From Actinomycetes bacterium (GTDB lineage Bacteria; Actinomycetota; Actinomycetes; Mycobacteriales; Mycobacteriaceae), in contig JAEXZY010000019.1 of assembly GCA_023404955.1 (NCBI GenBank), positions 7,408-71,407 of the forward strand: a stretch of 64,000 nt of DNA. The letters run 5' to 3'. Below the pieces are notes generated by a model. That model made no database searches and was not told the DNA's origin. It saw only the letters and a program-made list of their open reading frames with translations. Of this stretch, positions 46,197-54,990 are shown piece by piece; position 1 is the stretch's first letter; each line of letters opens with the position of its first letter. The translations under genes were made by a program, and so were the position numbers.

Positions 46197-47610
46197 ACTC
46201 GGCCGCCCGGTGCGCGGCCATCACGATCGTCGCGTGCGGCCCGCGACTCGGGATCGCGGGCAGAATGGATCCGTCGACCACCCACAGGCCGTCGACCCCG
46301 CGCACACGGCACCGGCTGTCCAGCACGGCGGCGGGGTCGCCGTCGCGACCCATCTTCGCGGTACCGCACAGATGCTGCGAGGTGGCCCAGGACGGTTCGG
46401 ATCGCACCGTGTCACCGGCGATCTCGATGCCGAGATCCGCGCCCTGGCGCAGCAGCCGGACATCCTCGGGCGCGGTGTCATAGCGCTGCTCGATCAGCGG
46501 GTCGACGAGCGGGTCGGCCGACAGCAGCGTGACCCTACCGCGGGAGGCCGGCCTCATCAGCGTCACCCCCAGGTGGGGGTGGTCGGTCGGATCGTCACGC
46601 CGGCCGCTGGTCATCGCACCGAAACCCGCTGTGTAGGGCCGGATCTCGAGACCCTCCTCGGTGGTCAGCACCGCTTCCAGCGGAGGCACCCCGTGGGTGG
46701 GGGCCCACCTGACGGGCAGCACCCACTCCGGGTGATCGACCGTGTCGACACCCACCGGAAGGTCGGCCACCACGGGCACCCCGACCGTCCTCAGCGTGGC
46801 CGCCGGTCCGATACCGGAAAGCAGAAGTAGGTGCGCTGAACCGAGCGCACCGGCGCTGACCACCACCCGGTCGGCCGCCAGCACCGTCGGCCCGTCCGGC
46901 CCGACGCACTCCGCCCCGGTCACGCGAGTTCCGTCGAAGCGGAGCCGCAGCACTCGGGTGTCGGTCAGCACCGTCAGATTGGGTCGGTGCATCACCGGTT
47001 CGAGGAACGCGCCCCCCGGCCCCACGCGGGTACCCCGGTCGATGTTCAGCGGTACGGCTCCCACCCCGGACGGCACCGGCGCCTCCGCCGTCGACCCGTT
47101 GAGGTCGGGCACCCAGGGGAAGCCGGCCTCCTCAGCTGATCGCACGAAAGATGCTGTACAGCCGTCGAACTCGGCCACCCGCCGGACCACGATCGGTCCG
47201 CGATCGCCGTGCAGCGCACCCGGGAAATCGAGATCGTGCTCGATCGCGGTGAAGTGCGGCAGCACGTCACTCCACGCCCACCCCGGCAGCGCCCAGCCGT
47301 CGACGTCGGCGGGCAGCGCCCGGCAGAAGTACCCGCCGTTGACCGCCCCCGACCCTCCCACCACCGCGCCCCGCATGATCTGCGCCGCGCGCCGCGGCGC
47401 CTCGGTCAGCACCGCCGTGTAGCGTCGCACCACTGCGCTCGCCTCGCCGAGCGGCAGGCGCAACGCGTCGGTGATCTGCCGCCGCACCCGCGGGTCGCTG
47501 GGCGACGGACCGGCCTCGACGACGGTGACCGTCACGCGTTCGTCGGTCGAGAGCCGTTCCGCGAGCACGGAACCGGCGCTGCCGGCCCCGATGATCAGAA
47601 CGTCGGCCAA
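46186..47610 (-). CDS. mftG: Mycofactocin system GMC oxidoreductase MftG
   Basis: A 474-residue GMC-family flavoprotein: FAD motif VLIIGAGSAGSVLAERLS, GAVVGGSGAVNGGYFCRALP, VVVSAGALGSAHLLLLSGIGP, and the C-terminal catalytic region SQHLCGTAKMGRD with GLWVVDGSILPAIPSRGPHATIVMAAHRAAE. It is thought to pass electrons from reduced mycofactocin to the respiratory chain. It is the last gene of the mft cluster, 7 bases behind mftF. Confidence 0.93.
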   Translation of the reverse strand: MADVLIIGAGSAGSVLAERLSTDERVTVTVVEAGPSPSDPRVRRQITDALRLPLGEASAVVRRYTAVLTEAPRRAAQIMRGAVVGGSGAVNGGYFCRALPADVDGWALPGWAWSDVLPHFTAIEHDLDFPGALHGDRGPIVVRRVAEFDGCTASFVRSAEEAGFPWVPDLNGSTAEAPVPSGVGAVPLNIDRGTRVGPGGAFLEPVMHRPNLTVLTDTRVLRLRFDGTRVTGAECVGPDGPTVLAADRVVVSAGALGSAHLLLLSGIGPAATLRTVGVPVVADLPVGVDTVDHPEWVLPVRWAPTHGVPPLEAVLTTEEGLEIRPYTAGFGAMTSGRRDDPTDHPHLGVTLMRPASRGRVTLLSADPLVDPLIEQRYDTAPEDVRLLRQGADLGIEIAGDTVRSEPSWATSQHLCGTAKMGRDGDPAAVLDSRCRVRGVDGLWVVDGSILPAIPSRGPHATIVMAAHRAAEFIS

Positions 47611-47617
47611 CGCGGAG

Positions 47618-49033
47618 TCAGGTCCGGATCTGCGGCTTGAGCGCCCCGGCGTGACGTTCGCGGATCACCCCGGTCCACAGGCCGAGGCCATAGGCGATGT
47701 CATCGAGCCGCTTGAGCAGCAGAAAGGTGAGGATGCCGACCCGCTTGGTGTCGTCGTCGACGCCGCTGTGGCTGCGGGTGGCCCAGTCGAAGACCCCGTC
47801 GAGGACCGCGGCCACCACCACCACCTGCCGGCACCGCCGCGAACACACCGAGGCCAGCAGCGCCACCGGCCAGTAGTGCCGGCAGATCGCCGAGGCCAGC
47901 TGCAGCGCGGCCGACCACAGACCGTGTGCCGCGACGACGGCCACTTCCATCGGCTCGGTGCGCACACTCGCCAGCGATCGGGCGATCCGGCGACCCGTGA
48001 ACACCGCCACCGCCACCGACCCCAGGTATCCGAGCCGAGATCCCAGTGCGATCAGCAGCCACACCACCAGGGTCCAGCCCGAGATCACCAGCGGCGCCGT
48101 CTTTCCCGGGTGCCGGATCGACAGCGGGGCGGCCGATCCCCCGTAGAAGGACTTACGGACGAACCACTTTCGCAGTTCCACCCGATGGTCGTGAGCCACC
48201 ATTGCAATCGGCTCGTAGCGTAATCGGGCACCGGCCTCGTTGAGCCGCCAGCACAGATCGACGTCTTCGCCGGAGATCAACGTCTCGTCGAAGCCACCGA
48301 CGTCGAGAAGCGCGCTGCGCCGGCAGATGATCGCGGCGCTGGGCACGTAGGAGACCGTGCCGAACGGCACCACGGGCGCCTCGCGCAATCCGAGGTCCAG
48401 CGATGACCGGACCGCCTCGTAGCGGGCGACGGCGCTGTCGGAGGGCTGCAGCGCGACGATGCGCGGTGCCGCGAGCGCGACCGCGGGATCGCAGAAGTGC
48501 CCGAGCAGCGCCTCCAGCCAGCCGCGGCGCGGCACCACGTCGGAATCCAGGAAAGCGACGAAGTCGGTGTCACACGCCATCAGTCCAGCGTTGCGAGCGG
48601 CGGCGGGGCCGCGGTTGCGCTCCAACCGGAGCACCGTCACGTTGCTGTGGACATCCCGGAAATCGTTCTCGAGCAACGGAACAGCAGATCCGTCGTCGAC
48701 GACCACGACCTTGAGCCCACGCACCGCGCCGAGAAGGCGCAGAAGCCCCGACGGGTTGTCCCGCACCGGGATCACGACGGTGACATCGCGGTGCGACGGC
48801 CCGCTCAGCGGACGCGGGTGGGCGACCGTGGCGTCGAGCAGCGTGCGCGCCAGTTGCGCGCTGACCGCATCGTGCACCTCGAGCCGACCGCCGTTGAGCA
48901 TGGTCTGCGCCGCAGGCGCCAGCCGCAGCAGGCGGGTCGGCGAGCCGCCGAGAAGCGCTGCGCCCTCCCCCAGCACGCGAACGCGCCGATCGACTTGAAC
49001 AGCGAAACCATCGGGCAGTCGCTGTCCCGTCAC
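47618..49033 (-). CDS. mftF: Mycofactocin biosynthesis glycosyltransferase MftF
   Basis: A 471-residue GT2 glycosyltransferase. The nucleotide-sugar site is VTVVIPVRDNPSGLL with VVVVDDGSA, and the DxD-type motif is AFLDSDVVPRRGWLE. The acceptor region is GGFDETLISGEDVDLCWRLNEAG. The last third has hydrophobic segments that probably tie it to the membrane. It adds the oligo-glucose chain to mycofactocin. Start overlaps the mftE stop by 4 bases. Confidence 0.92.
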   Translation of the reverse strand: MTGQRLPDGFAVQVDRRVRVLGEGAALLGGSPTRLLRLAPAAQTMLNGGRLEVHDAVSAQLARTLLDATVAHPRPLSGPSHRDVTVVIPVRDNPSGLLRLLGAVRGLKVVVVDDGSAVPLLENDFRDVHSNVTVLRLERNRGPAAARNAGLMACDTDFVAFLDSDVVPRRGWLEALLGHFCDPAVALAAPRIVALQPSDSAVARYEAVRSSLDLGLREAPVVPFGTVSYVPSAAIICRRSALLDVGGFDETLISGEDVDLCWRLNEAGARLRYEPIAMVAHDHRVELRKWFVRKSFYGGSAAPLSIRHPGKTAPLVISGWTLVVWLLIALGSRLGYLGSVAVAVFTGRRIARSLASVRTEPMEVAVVAAHGLWSAALQLASAICRHYWPVALLASVCSRRCRQVVVVAAVLDGVFDWATRSHSGVDDDTKRVGILTFLLLKRLDDIAYGLGLWTGVIRERHAGALKPQIRT

Positions 49034-49761
49034 CTCAACATCCCCCCGCCGTCCGGCGTCCAGCGAGTGATCCGGTCAACCCCGGCGTCGACCATGCCAG
49101 CAAAGATCCTGCCCCCTTCTTCCGCCGTCGCCGTCGTCGGATCACCCAGGATACCCAGCGAACTGACGGCGGCCACCCCCCCGTGACGCATGTGTGGCAT
49201 CAGCTCTGCCAGCGGCGCCTGATTACCCGGTACCCGGAGATGCTCTCGCACCAAACCAGGTGAAATATGTAGCAATACAGATGTTTCCGTGTGACCGGCG
49301 TGTGCGTCGCCGCCGACCGCCACACAGGAGCACCAGGCGACGTCACGGCCTTCGTAGCGCAACAGCGCGACCGCTTCGCGCAGCGCGGCGACATTTCCGC
49401 CGTGACCGTTGACGAACACCAGCCGCGCGGCCCATCGACACGACGAGCGGGCGAATTCGACCAGAAGTTTTGTCAATGCCGGTGTGCCAATGGAAACCGT
49501 TCCGGCGAATCCCTCGTGCTCACCGCTGGCGCCGTAGGCGATGGCGGGAGCAACCAGCCACGGCCCCGCCAACCGGTTGACGAGCGCGTCAGCCACCGCG
49601 GTGGCGATACGGGTGTCGGTGTCCAGCGGCAGATGGGGACCGTGCTGCTCGGTGGATCCGACGGGGACGATGAGCGCGGACGCGCAATCATGCAGCTGTC
49701 TCGACGTCGAGGTCCCGAGATCGTGGGGTGAAGCCACGCGAGCATGGTAGGCCGAATTCAC
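49030..49761 (-). CDS. mftE: Mycofactocin precursor peptidase MftE
   Basis: A 243-residue creatininase-family metallopeptidase that releases the C-terminal Val-Tyr-derived dipeptide from modified MftA. Metal and active-site residues lie in VGSTEQHGPHLPLDTDTR, FVNGHGGNVAALREA and GDAHAGHTETSVLL. It lies 79 bases downstream of mftD, the largest gap inside the cluster. Confidence 0.93.
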   Translation of the reverse strand: MNSAYHARVASPHDLGTSTSRQLHDCASALIVPVGSTEQHGPHLPLDTDTRIATAVADALVNRLAGPWLVAPAIAYGASGEHEGFAGTVSIGTPALTKLLVEFARSSCRWAARLVFVNGHGGNVAALREAVALLRYEGRDVAWCSCVAVGGDAHAGHTETSVLLHISPGLVREHLRVPGNQAPLAELMPHMRHGGVAAVSSLGILGDPTTATAEEGGRIFAGMVDAGVDRITRWTPDGGGMLR

Positions 49762-49767
49762 CTGCCG

Positions 49768-49786
49768 TGCGCCAGTTGTTGGCGCA
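49768..49786 (-). other. Hairpin in the mftD-mftE gap
   Basis: TGCGCC and GGCGCA form perfect 6-bp arms around a 7-base loop in the 79-bp gap between mftD and mftE. There is no T-run, so it is not a normal terminator. It could affect mRNA processing or the level of the downstream genes. Confidence 0.35.
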
Positions 49787-49840
49787 TGCGTGGCAAGAGA
49801 TTTCCGTGATCGATCAGGGCATCACCTCGCGCCCCGTCTG

Positions 49841-51016
49841 TCACACCCCCAGCGTGCGGGTGAAACCGTCCGGAATCAGGACGTCATCGCGGTTCAGATC
49901 GTGGATCGACGACTTCCCCAGGCCCATCAGGGCGGAGTCGATACCGCCGCGCATGATGTCGAGGACGTTCTCCACACCGGCCTGCCCGTTGGCTGCCAGA
50001 CCCCACAGGTAGGCCCGCCCGATCATCACTGCCCGGGCCCCCAGAGCAACGGCTTTGACGACGTCGCTGCCCCGCCGGATGCCGCCATCCAGCAAAACTT
50101 CGACCTGGTCGCCGACGGCGTCGGCGATCGCGGGCAGGCACCGGATCGCGGCGGGGGTGCCGTCGAGGTTGTTGCCGCCGTGATTGGACACCGTGATCGC
50201 CGAAACACCGGCGTCCACAGCACGTTTGGCGTCATCGACGCGGACGGTGCCCTTGAGCAGGAACGGACCGCCCCACTGCTCGCGCAGCCACGCGACGTCC
50301 TCCCACGTGGGAGGTGGGGTACCCATCCACTGGCCGTAGGCCTCGAAGAACGTCGGGCCGGCCTCGCCGCGCCGCCCCTGATTGGGAACACGCAGGTCAG
50401 GCGGCCGCAGATGCTTGGCGAAACTGTAGAACCAGCGCGGCTTGGTCACGACCTCCGGAGACATCCGGATCATGGTCTTCAGATCCATCCGTTCGGGGAT
50501 CTTCGGGCTGCCCCAGTCGCGGCCGTGGGCGAAACTCCAGTCGGTGGTCAAGATCAGACCCTTGGCGCCGGCGGCCCGGGCACGCTCCATGCGGGCGAGG
50601 ATCTCGTCGCGGCTGCCGAGCCAGTAGATCTGGAAGAAGATCTTGTCGTTGACCGCCGTGACTTCTTCCATGGGCTTGCTCGCGAACGACGACAGGCCCA
50701 TTGCGGTGCCCCTGGCCGCGGCGGCCCGCGCCACCGCGACCTCGCCGTCGGGATCGATCGCCTGCACACCGGTCGGAGAGATGATGACGGGCAGCGAGAT
50801 GTCTTGTCCCATCACCGTTGTCGCCATGTCGCGCTTTTCGGTGGCACCGATGACGTGCGGGGCGAAGCCGAGCTCTGAGAACGACTCGACGTTGGCGCCG
50901 ACCGTGATTCCCTTCTCGCTGGCGGAGATCAGCGACGAGTACGCCGACTTCGGCAGGCGCTTCTTGGCCCGCTGCTGGGCGATGGCGACGGTTTCGAACC
51001 AGGTATCACGAGCCAT
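49841..51016 (-). CDS. mftD: Mycofactocin biosynthesis FMN-dependent deaminase MftD
   Basis: A 391-residue alpha-hydroxy-acid-oxidase-fold flavoprotein. It shows PVIISPTGVQAIDPDGEVAVARAAAARGTAMGLSSFASKPMEEV, the substrate/FMN loop TVSNHGGNNLDGTPA and DGGIRRGSDVVKAVALGARAVMIGRAYLWG. Earlier called LldD1, it oxidatively deaminates the mycofactocin intermediate (AHDP) to premycofactocin. ATG 51016 lies 6 bases past the mftC stop. Confidence 0.93.
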   Translation of the reverse strand: MARDTWFETVAIAQQRAKKRLPKSAYSSLISASEKGITVGANVESFSELGFAPHVIGATEKRDMATTVMGQDISLPVIISPTGVQAIDPDGEVAVARAAAARGTAMGLSSFASKPMEEVTAVNDKIFFQIYWLGSRDEILARMERARAAGAKGLILTTDWSFAHGRDWGSPKIPERMDLKTMIRMSPEVVTKPRWFYSFAKHLRPPDLRVPNQGRRGEAGPTFFEAYGQWMGTPPPTWEDVAWLREQWGGPFLLKGTVRVDDAKRAVDAGVSAITVSNHGGNNLDGTPAAIRCLPAIADAVGDQVEVLLDGGIRRGSDVVKAVALGARAVMIGRAYLWGLAANGQAGVENVLDIMRGGIDSALMGLGKSSIHDLNRDDVLIPDGFTRTLGV

Positions 51017-51022
51017 GATGAG

Positions 51023-52210
51023 CTAGACCGGACTTTCGTTGCAGAACTTTTTCGGAGGGGCGCTCAGCAGGGTGAGCGGGATGGGGCCCTTGGGGGCGCG
51101 GCCACCGCTGCGGGAGTGGTCGACGCTGGACTTCGGCTTGGTCCGGTCGGCGGCCAGGGCGGGCTCGCCGTAGCCCTGCACACACTCCGGATCGGGACCG
51201 TCGAGCGGAAGACCGGTGAAGAACTTCGCGGCCATGCAGCCACCGCGGCAGGCGTCGTAGTGCCCGCAGCTGCCGCATGCGCCGGCGGACTGAGGCTCCC
51301 GCAGCTCGCGGAACAGCTCGGAGTTCTGCCACACACTCTGGAAACCGTTGTCGGTCAGGATGTTTCCGGCCAGGAACTGGTCATGGATGGCGAACGGGCA
51401 GGCGTAGACGTCGCCGACCGGATCGATCAGGCAGACCACCCGGCCGGCTCCGCAGAGGTTCAGCCCGGCGAGCGCGCCGGGTTCGCCGAGTCCGGACAGG
51501 TGGAAGAACGAATCGCCGGTGAGGACGCGTTCGCCGTGGGCGACGAGCCAGTCGTAGAGCTGGACCTGCTGCGCGGCGGTGGGGTGCAGTTCGTCCCAGA
51601 CATCGGCGCCGCGGCCCGAGGGGCGCAGCCGGGTGATGCGCAGGGTGGCGCCGTAGGTGTCGGCCAAGGCTTTGAATTCGTCGAGTTGGTCGACGTTGTG
51701 CCGGGTCACGACGACGGAGATCTTGGCGTCTGTGAAGCCCGCCGCGCGCAGGTTCTCCAGCGCGCGCGTGGCCATGGCGAAGCTGCCGGGACCGCGGACC
51801 GCGTCGTTGACGTCGGCGGTGGCGCCGTCCAGGGAGATCTGCACGTCGACATAGTCGCTGGCCGCCAGTTTCGCGGCGACCTCTTCGGTGATGCGCACGC
51901 CGTTGGTGGAGAACTTGACGCCGACGTGGTGAGCGGTGGCGTAGTCGACGAGCTCCCAGAAGTCCGACCGCACCGTGGGCTCGCCGCCGCCGATGTTGAC
52001 GTAAAAGACCTGCATGCGCTCGAGCTCGTCGATGATGTCCTTGCACTGCTGGGTGGTCAGCTCGCGAGGATCGCGCTTGCCCGACGAGGACAGGCAGTGC
52101 ACGCAGGACAGGTTGCAGGCGTAGGTGAGCTCCCACGTCAGGCAGATCGGGGCGTCAAGGCCGCGTTCGAACTGGTCGACGAGCCGGGGCACGGGTGCGG
52201 TGACGGTCAT
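51023..52210 (-). CDS. mftC: Mycofactocin radical SAM maturase MftC
   Basis: A 395-residue radical SAM/SPASM enzyme. The SAM cluster is bound by Cys32, Cys36 and Cys39 (CNLSCVHC), and GGGEPTVRSDFW holds the SAM-binding glycines. The SPASM Cys residues are in CGAGRVVCLIDPVGDVYACPF and CGSCGHYDACRGGC. It decarboxylates the C-terminal Tyr of MftA and cross-links it to the preceding Val. ATG 52210 overlaps the mftB stop by 4 bases. Confidence 0.95.
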   Translation of the reverse strand: MTVTAPVPRLVDQFERGLDAPICLTWELTYACNLSCVHCLSSSGKRDPRELTTQQCKDIIDELERMQVFYVNIGGGEPTVRSDFWELVDYATAHHVGVKFSTNGVRITEEVAAKLAASDYVDVQISLDGATADVNDAVRGPGSFAMATRALENLRAAGFTDAKISVVVTRHNVDQLDEFKALADTYGATLRITRLRPSGRGADVWDELHPTAAQQVQLYDWLVAHGERVLTGDSFFHLSGLGEPGALAGLNLCGAGRVVCLIDPVGDVYACPFAIHDQFLAGNILTDNGFQSVWQNSELFRELREPQSAGACGSCGHYDACRGGCMAAKFFTGLPLDGPDPECVQGYGEPALAADRTKPKSSVDHSRSGGRAPKGPIPLTLLSAPPKKFCNESPV

Positions 52211-52491
52211 CGGGCCTCTCCTGCGATGAGCATGTTCGACGAGACCAACACGCCCATCGCGTGCAGGTACGGGGGCAGTTGCTCGTCTTCGAGTCCTGCT
52301 GCGTGACAAGCGGATCGAGCGTCGGGGTAATCGGACAGCGAGTTGATCACCTCGACGATCGTCCGGTTCTTCAGGAACGACAGCTTGCGGGTTCCGAAGT
52401 GGTAGAGCAGCGCGCCGAACGGCTCGGGCCGGACGGCCACCTGCGGATGCAGCCGCCAGCGCTGGTCCGGATCGAAGGTCGGCGCGGTCAT
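52207..52491 (-). CDS. mftB: Mycofactocin peptide chaperone MftB
   Basis: A 94-residue RiPP-recognition-type (PqqD-like) protein: RWRLHPQVAVRPEPFGALLYHFGTRKLSFLKNRTIVEVINSL. It binds the MftA leader and presents it to MftC. ATG 52491 is 2 bases downstream of the mftA stop; its stop overlaps mftC. Confidence 0.94.
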   Translation of the reverse strand: MTAPTFDPDQRWRLHPQVAVRPEPFGALLYHFGTRKLSFLKNRTIVEVINSLSDYPDARSACHAAGLEDEQLPPYLHAMGVLVSSNMLIAGEAR

Positions 52492-52493
52492 GA

Positions 52494-52586
52494 TCAGTAG
52501 ACCCCGCACATCCCGTCGATGGAGACCTCTTCGACCAGGCTCTCGGTGACCAGTTCGTCGTTCTCGGTGTGCTGACTCGGCTCCAT
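52494..52586 (-). CDS. mftA: Mycofactocin precursor peptide MftA
   Basis: A 30-residue peptide gene. It starts MEPSQHTENDELV and ends with the conserved IDGMCGVY, whose last two residues Val-Tyr become mycofactocin. GAAAGG lies 7 bases before the ATG at 52586. It is the first gene of the mft cluster and is divergent from mftR. Confidence 0.95.
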   Translation of the reverse strand: MEPSQHTENDELVTESLVEEVSIDGMCGVY

Positions 52587-52619
52587 GGCGCTGCCTTTCT
52601 GTTCGGTGGGGCTCGACAT

Positions 52620-52656
52620 TTGTGACGCAGATCGCAACAATAAGGCACCGGGTGCC
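52620..52656. promoter_or_regulatory. Two palindromes between mftA and mftR, candidate MftR sites
   Basis: TTGTGA-N6-TCGCAA (52620-52637, one mismatch between arms) and GGCACC-G-GGTGCC (52644-52656, perfect) lie in the 90-bp gap between the divergent mftR and mftA starts. MftR is a TetR repressor reported to control the cluster in response to acyl-CoA; which of these palindromes it binds cannot be told here. Confidence 0.5.
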
Positions 52657-52676
52657 GAAATGGAAGAGGGATGCCG

Positions 52677-53276
52677 ATGCCAACCGCGAAGGCACGTGTC
52701 GGCCGTCGCCGGTCGACCAGTTGGGAGCACATCAGCGCGGTCGCGATCGACCTGTTCACCGAGCGCGGTTTTGACGACGTGAGCGTCGACGACGTCGCGA
52801 CGGCCGCCGGGATCGCCCGGCGGACCCTGTTCCGGTACTACCCGTCGAAGAACGCCCTGCCGTGGGGAGACTTCGACGCCCATCTCGGGCTGATGCAGGG
52901 GTTGTTGGCCGCTACCGACCCGGCCGCGCCGATGCATGAGGCTCTGCGCTCGGCACTGTTGGCGTTCAACGACTTCGACGACGCGGACCGGCACAGACAA
53001 CGGATGCGTTTGATCCTCGAAACCGAGGCGCTGCAGGCGTATTCGATGACGATGTACGCGGGATGGCGGGCCGTCGTCGCGGACTACGTCGCGCGCCGCC
53101 TCGAGCTCGCCCCCGGTGACCTGATTCCACAGACGGTGGCGTGGACGATGCTGGCGGTGGCGCTGACGGCCTACGAGCAATGGCTCGCCGACGAGTCGGT
53201 GTCGCTCGCCGCTGCGCTGGGTGGCGCCTTCGATCTGTTGGCCGGCGGGCTCGCGGGTCTGGACGCGCGCGACTAA
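52677..53276 (+). CDS. mftR: Mycofactocin system TetR regulator MftR
   Basis: A 199-residue TetR-family regulator: GRRRSTSWEHISAVAIDLFTERGFDDVSVDDVATAAGIARRTLFRYYPSKNALPWGDFDAHL. The PWGDFD segment after the HTH is typical of MftR. It is divergent from mftA. Start at 52677 is chosen for the GAAGAGGG site 6 bases upstream; ATG 52671 would sit directly on that site. Confidence 0.92.
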   Translation: MPTAKARVGRRRSTSWEHISAVAIDLFTERGFDDVSVDDVATAAGIARRTLFRYYPSKNALPWGDFDAHLGLMQGLLAATDPAAPMHEALRSALLAFNDFDDADRHRQRMRLILETEALQAYSMTMYAGWRAVVADYVARRLELAPGDLIPQTVAWTMLAVALTAYEQWLADESVSLAAALGGAFDLLAGGLAGLDARD

Positions 53277-53282
53277 ACCGCG

Positions 53283-54875
53283 TCAGAACGGTGGGTCGTC
53301 TCCGGCTGCGACACGTCCCAGCATCCGACCCCCTGCGCGCTGACAGGCATTCTTGGCGGCCGCCACGGCCGCTGCACGGACGTCACGGTTCTGCGCGCGC
53401 TCTGCTTTCACGCGCGCGGCAACATCGGCACTGCGCACGCGGCGACGCCGGGGAACGGTGGTTCTTTTCGCCCCGCAGTCCGGCGGTACCGGCGGTGGCG
53501 GTGTCAGCTCGGCGGTGGTCGCGGGAAACTGCGGGAAGAACAGCGTGCTGCCGGGGTTCGTTGCGTGAGCGCGGCCATCAGGTGCAACGAAAGTGACTGT
53601 GCCATCTGGCGATTGCACCTCGGTCCAGCCGTCGGGACCAAAGCAGAACGTCTTCATGAGGTGATGGGTTCGGCACTTGCAATTCAAGTTCGACGGATGC
53701 GTAGGTCCGTACGGCCACGGCACACAATGATCGATGTCGCACCGATCGGCGGGCACGTCGCAGCCCGGGAACCGACAGAACATGTCCCGGAGTCGGACGA
53801 ATTGCGCCAGCCGGGCCGAGGGACGATAGTTCGGTTCCGGATCTGGCCCGGGTATCCACAGCGGCCTGACCTTTGCGCCCCCGGCGATGGCATCGGCCAG
53901 CGCAACAGCCGGCATGACCTTGAGCCCGGGCAGCAGCGCCACCCCGGTGTCAACCAAAGGTTCCGGGATGCAATCAGTTCCGGGATCGGGACCACAGTCT
54001 GCCGACTCGTCGCACTCTGTAGCGGGCTTCCCAGAGGCCCCCTCCTGAGAGACGGGCTTCGTCGCGGCGTCGACTGCCGCCTGGTCGGCGATCACGTGGA
54101 CCACCACATGCGATGCGGGCGCGGGTGCGTCAGCCTTCGGGCATGTCGGTGACCCGCAGCGGCAGGGCAGATGCCGGCGGCCGTTGATCAATGCTCCGGC
54201 GGCATCACTGCGACGCTCCCCCACACTGCGTGGATCGTTCTCGCACACGCCGTTGATCATCGCGAGGATGCGCCGTTCGGCAGCAATGCCATCGGCCGCC
54301 ATCAAACGGCCCCACACTGACATGGTCTCCGCGCCGTCCTCGTGGGCACCGATGCGAAAGTCGCGATCCTGCACAACGTCTTTCGCCAACCGCACCGCGT
54401 CGGCGTCATAGCGTTCGATCAGAGCGTTGACGGCCCCGGTCAGCTTTTCCTCCGACGAGACGCCCCAGGACACCGCCCGGTCGGCGAGCGCCGCATCGAT
54501 CTCGGCCAGCACCCGGTCGTCGTCGACCAGATGCGTCCGCCAGGTCAGTTCGCTGATCACGCGGATACTGATCCGGCCCTCACAGAACAGCGCAGCCACT
54601 CGAGGCAAGCGGTCCCGCAGGGCCATCGCGATGCGCATCTGCGCGGACGCTCGCCGCTGCCCGATGGTGAGCGCAGCGCCGATCCGCGCCGCGGTCATGG
54701 CCCACAGGTCGAACGTCCAGCGCGCGCGGTCGTCGTCGTCATCGACACTGCGGCGCGTCAATTCAGCGATAGCCGCAAGCCGTCGCGCGCACGCCTGACC
54801 TTCCTCCACCGCCGCCTGTTCGATCGCGCCCACCAACGCCTCGTCGGCCACGTCGGCGAACATGTGTTCGAACAT
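53283..54875 (-). CDS. 13E12-type DUF222/HNH endonuclease-domain protein
   Basis: A 530-residue protein of the mycobacterial 13E12 repeat family. Residues about 1-330 are the DUF222 region (RRASAQMRIAMALRDRLP, CEGRISIRVISELTWRT). The HNH domain lies at about 385-430: FCRFPGCDVPADRCDIDHCVPWPYG, SNLNCKCRTHHLMKT. Metal-binding Cys and His residues are intact, so DNA cleavage is possible. The C-terminus is Arg/Ala-rich. Start at 54875 is the ATG of MFEHMFADVADEAL; an SOS-like box covers codons 2-7. Relatives are often repeated in the genome and linked to mobile DNA, but no element ends are seen. Confidence 0.85.
   Translation of the reverse strand: MFEHMFADVADEALVGAIEQAAVEEGQACARRLAAIAELTRRSVDDDDDRARWTFDLWAMTAARIGAALTIGQRRASAQMRIAMALRDRLPRVAALFCEGRISIRVISELTWRTHLVDDDRVLAEIDAALADRAVSWGVSSEEKLTGAVNALIERYDADAVRLAKDVVQDRDFRIGAHEDGAETMSVWGRLMAADGIAAERRILAMINGVCENDPRSVGERRSDAAGALINGRRHLPCRCGSPTCPKADAPAPASHVVVHVIADQAAVDAATKPVSQEGASGKPATECDESADCGPDPGTDCIPEPLVDTGVALLPGLKVMPAVALADAIAGGAKVRPLWIPGPDPEPNYRPSARLAQFVRLRDMFCRFPGCDVPADRCDIDHCVPWPYGPTHPSNLNCKCRTHHLMKTFCFGPDGWTEVQSPDGTVTFVAPDGRAHATNPGSTLFFPQFPATTAELTPPPPVPPDCGAKRTTVPRRRRVRSADVAARVKAERAQNRDVRAAAVAAAKNACQRAGGRMLGRVAAGDDPPF
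54856..54871 (-). promoter_or_regulatory. LexA/SOS-type box overlapping the HNH gene start
   Basis: On the minus strand TCGAACACATGTTCGC matches the mycobacterial SOS box TCGAAC-N4-GTTCGA at 11 of 12 fixed positions. It spans codons 2-7 of the HNH gene, just inside the coding region. 13E12 genes of M. tuberculosis have been reported as LexA-regulated. Confidence 0.75.
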
Positions 54876-54990
54876 GTCTCCAGTATGTCGCCGTTCACCG
54901 ACGATCCGGCAGAACAGAATCTCCGCGACCCGCCGGCTGTGGATGAATCTTGATCTGGGGATAACTCCCGCGGGCACGCCGCCCGATCGA

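Noticed and set aside
53283..54875. Search for transposon ends or an intein around the DUF222/HNH gene
   Set aside because: No flanking inverted or direct repeats were seen, and the HNH domain is part of a normal 13E12 protein, not an intein or insertion sequence.
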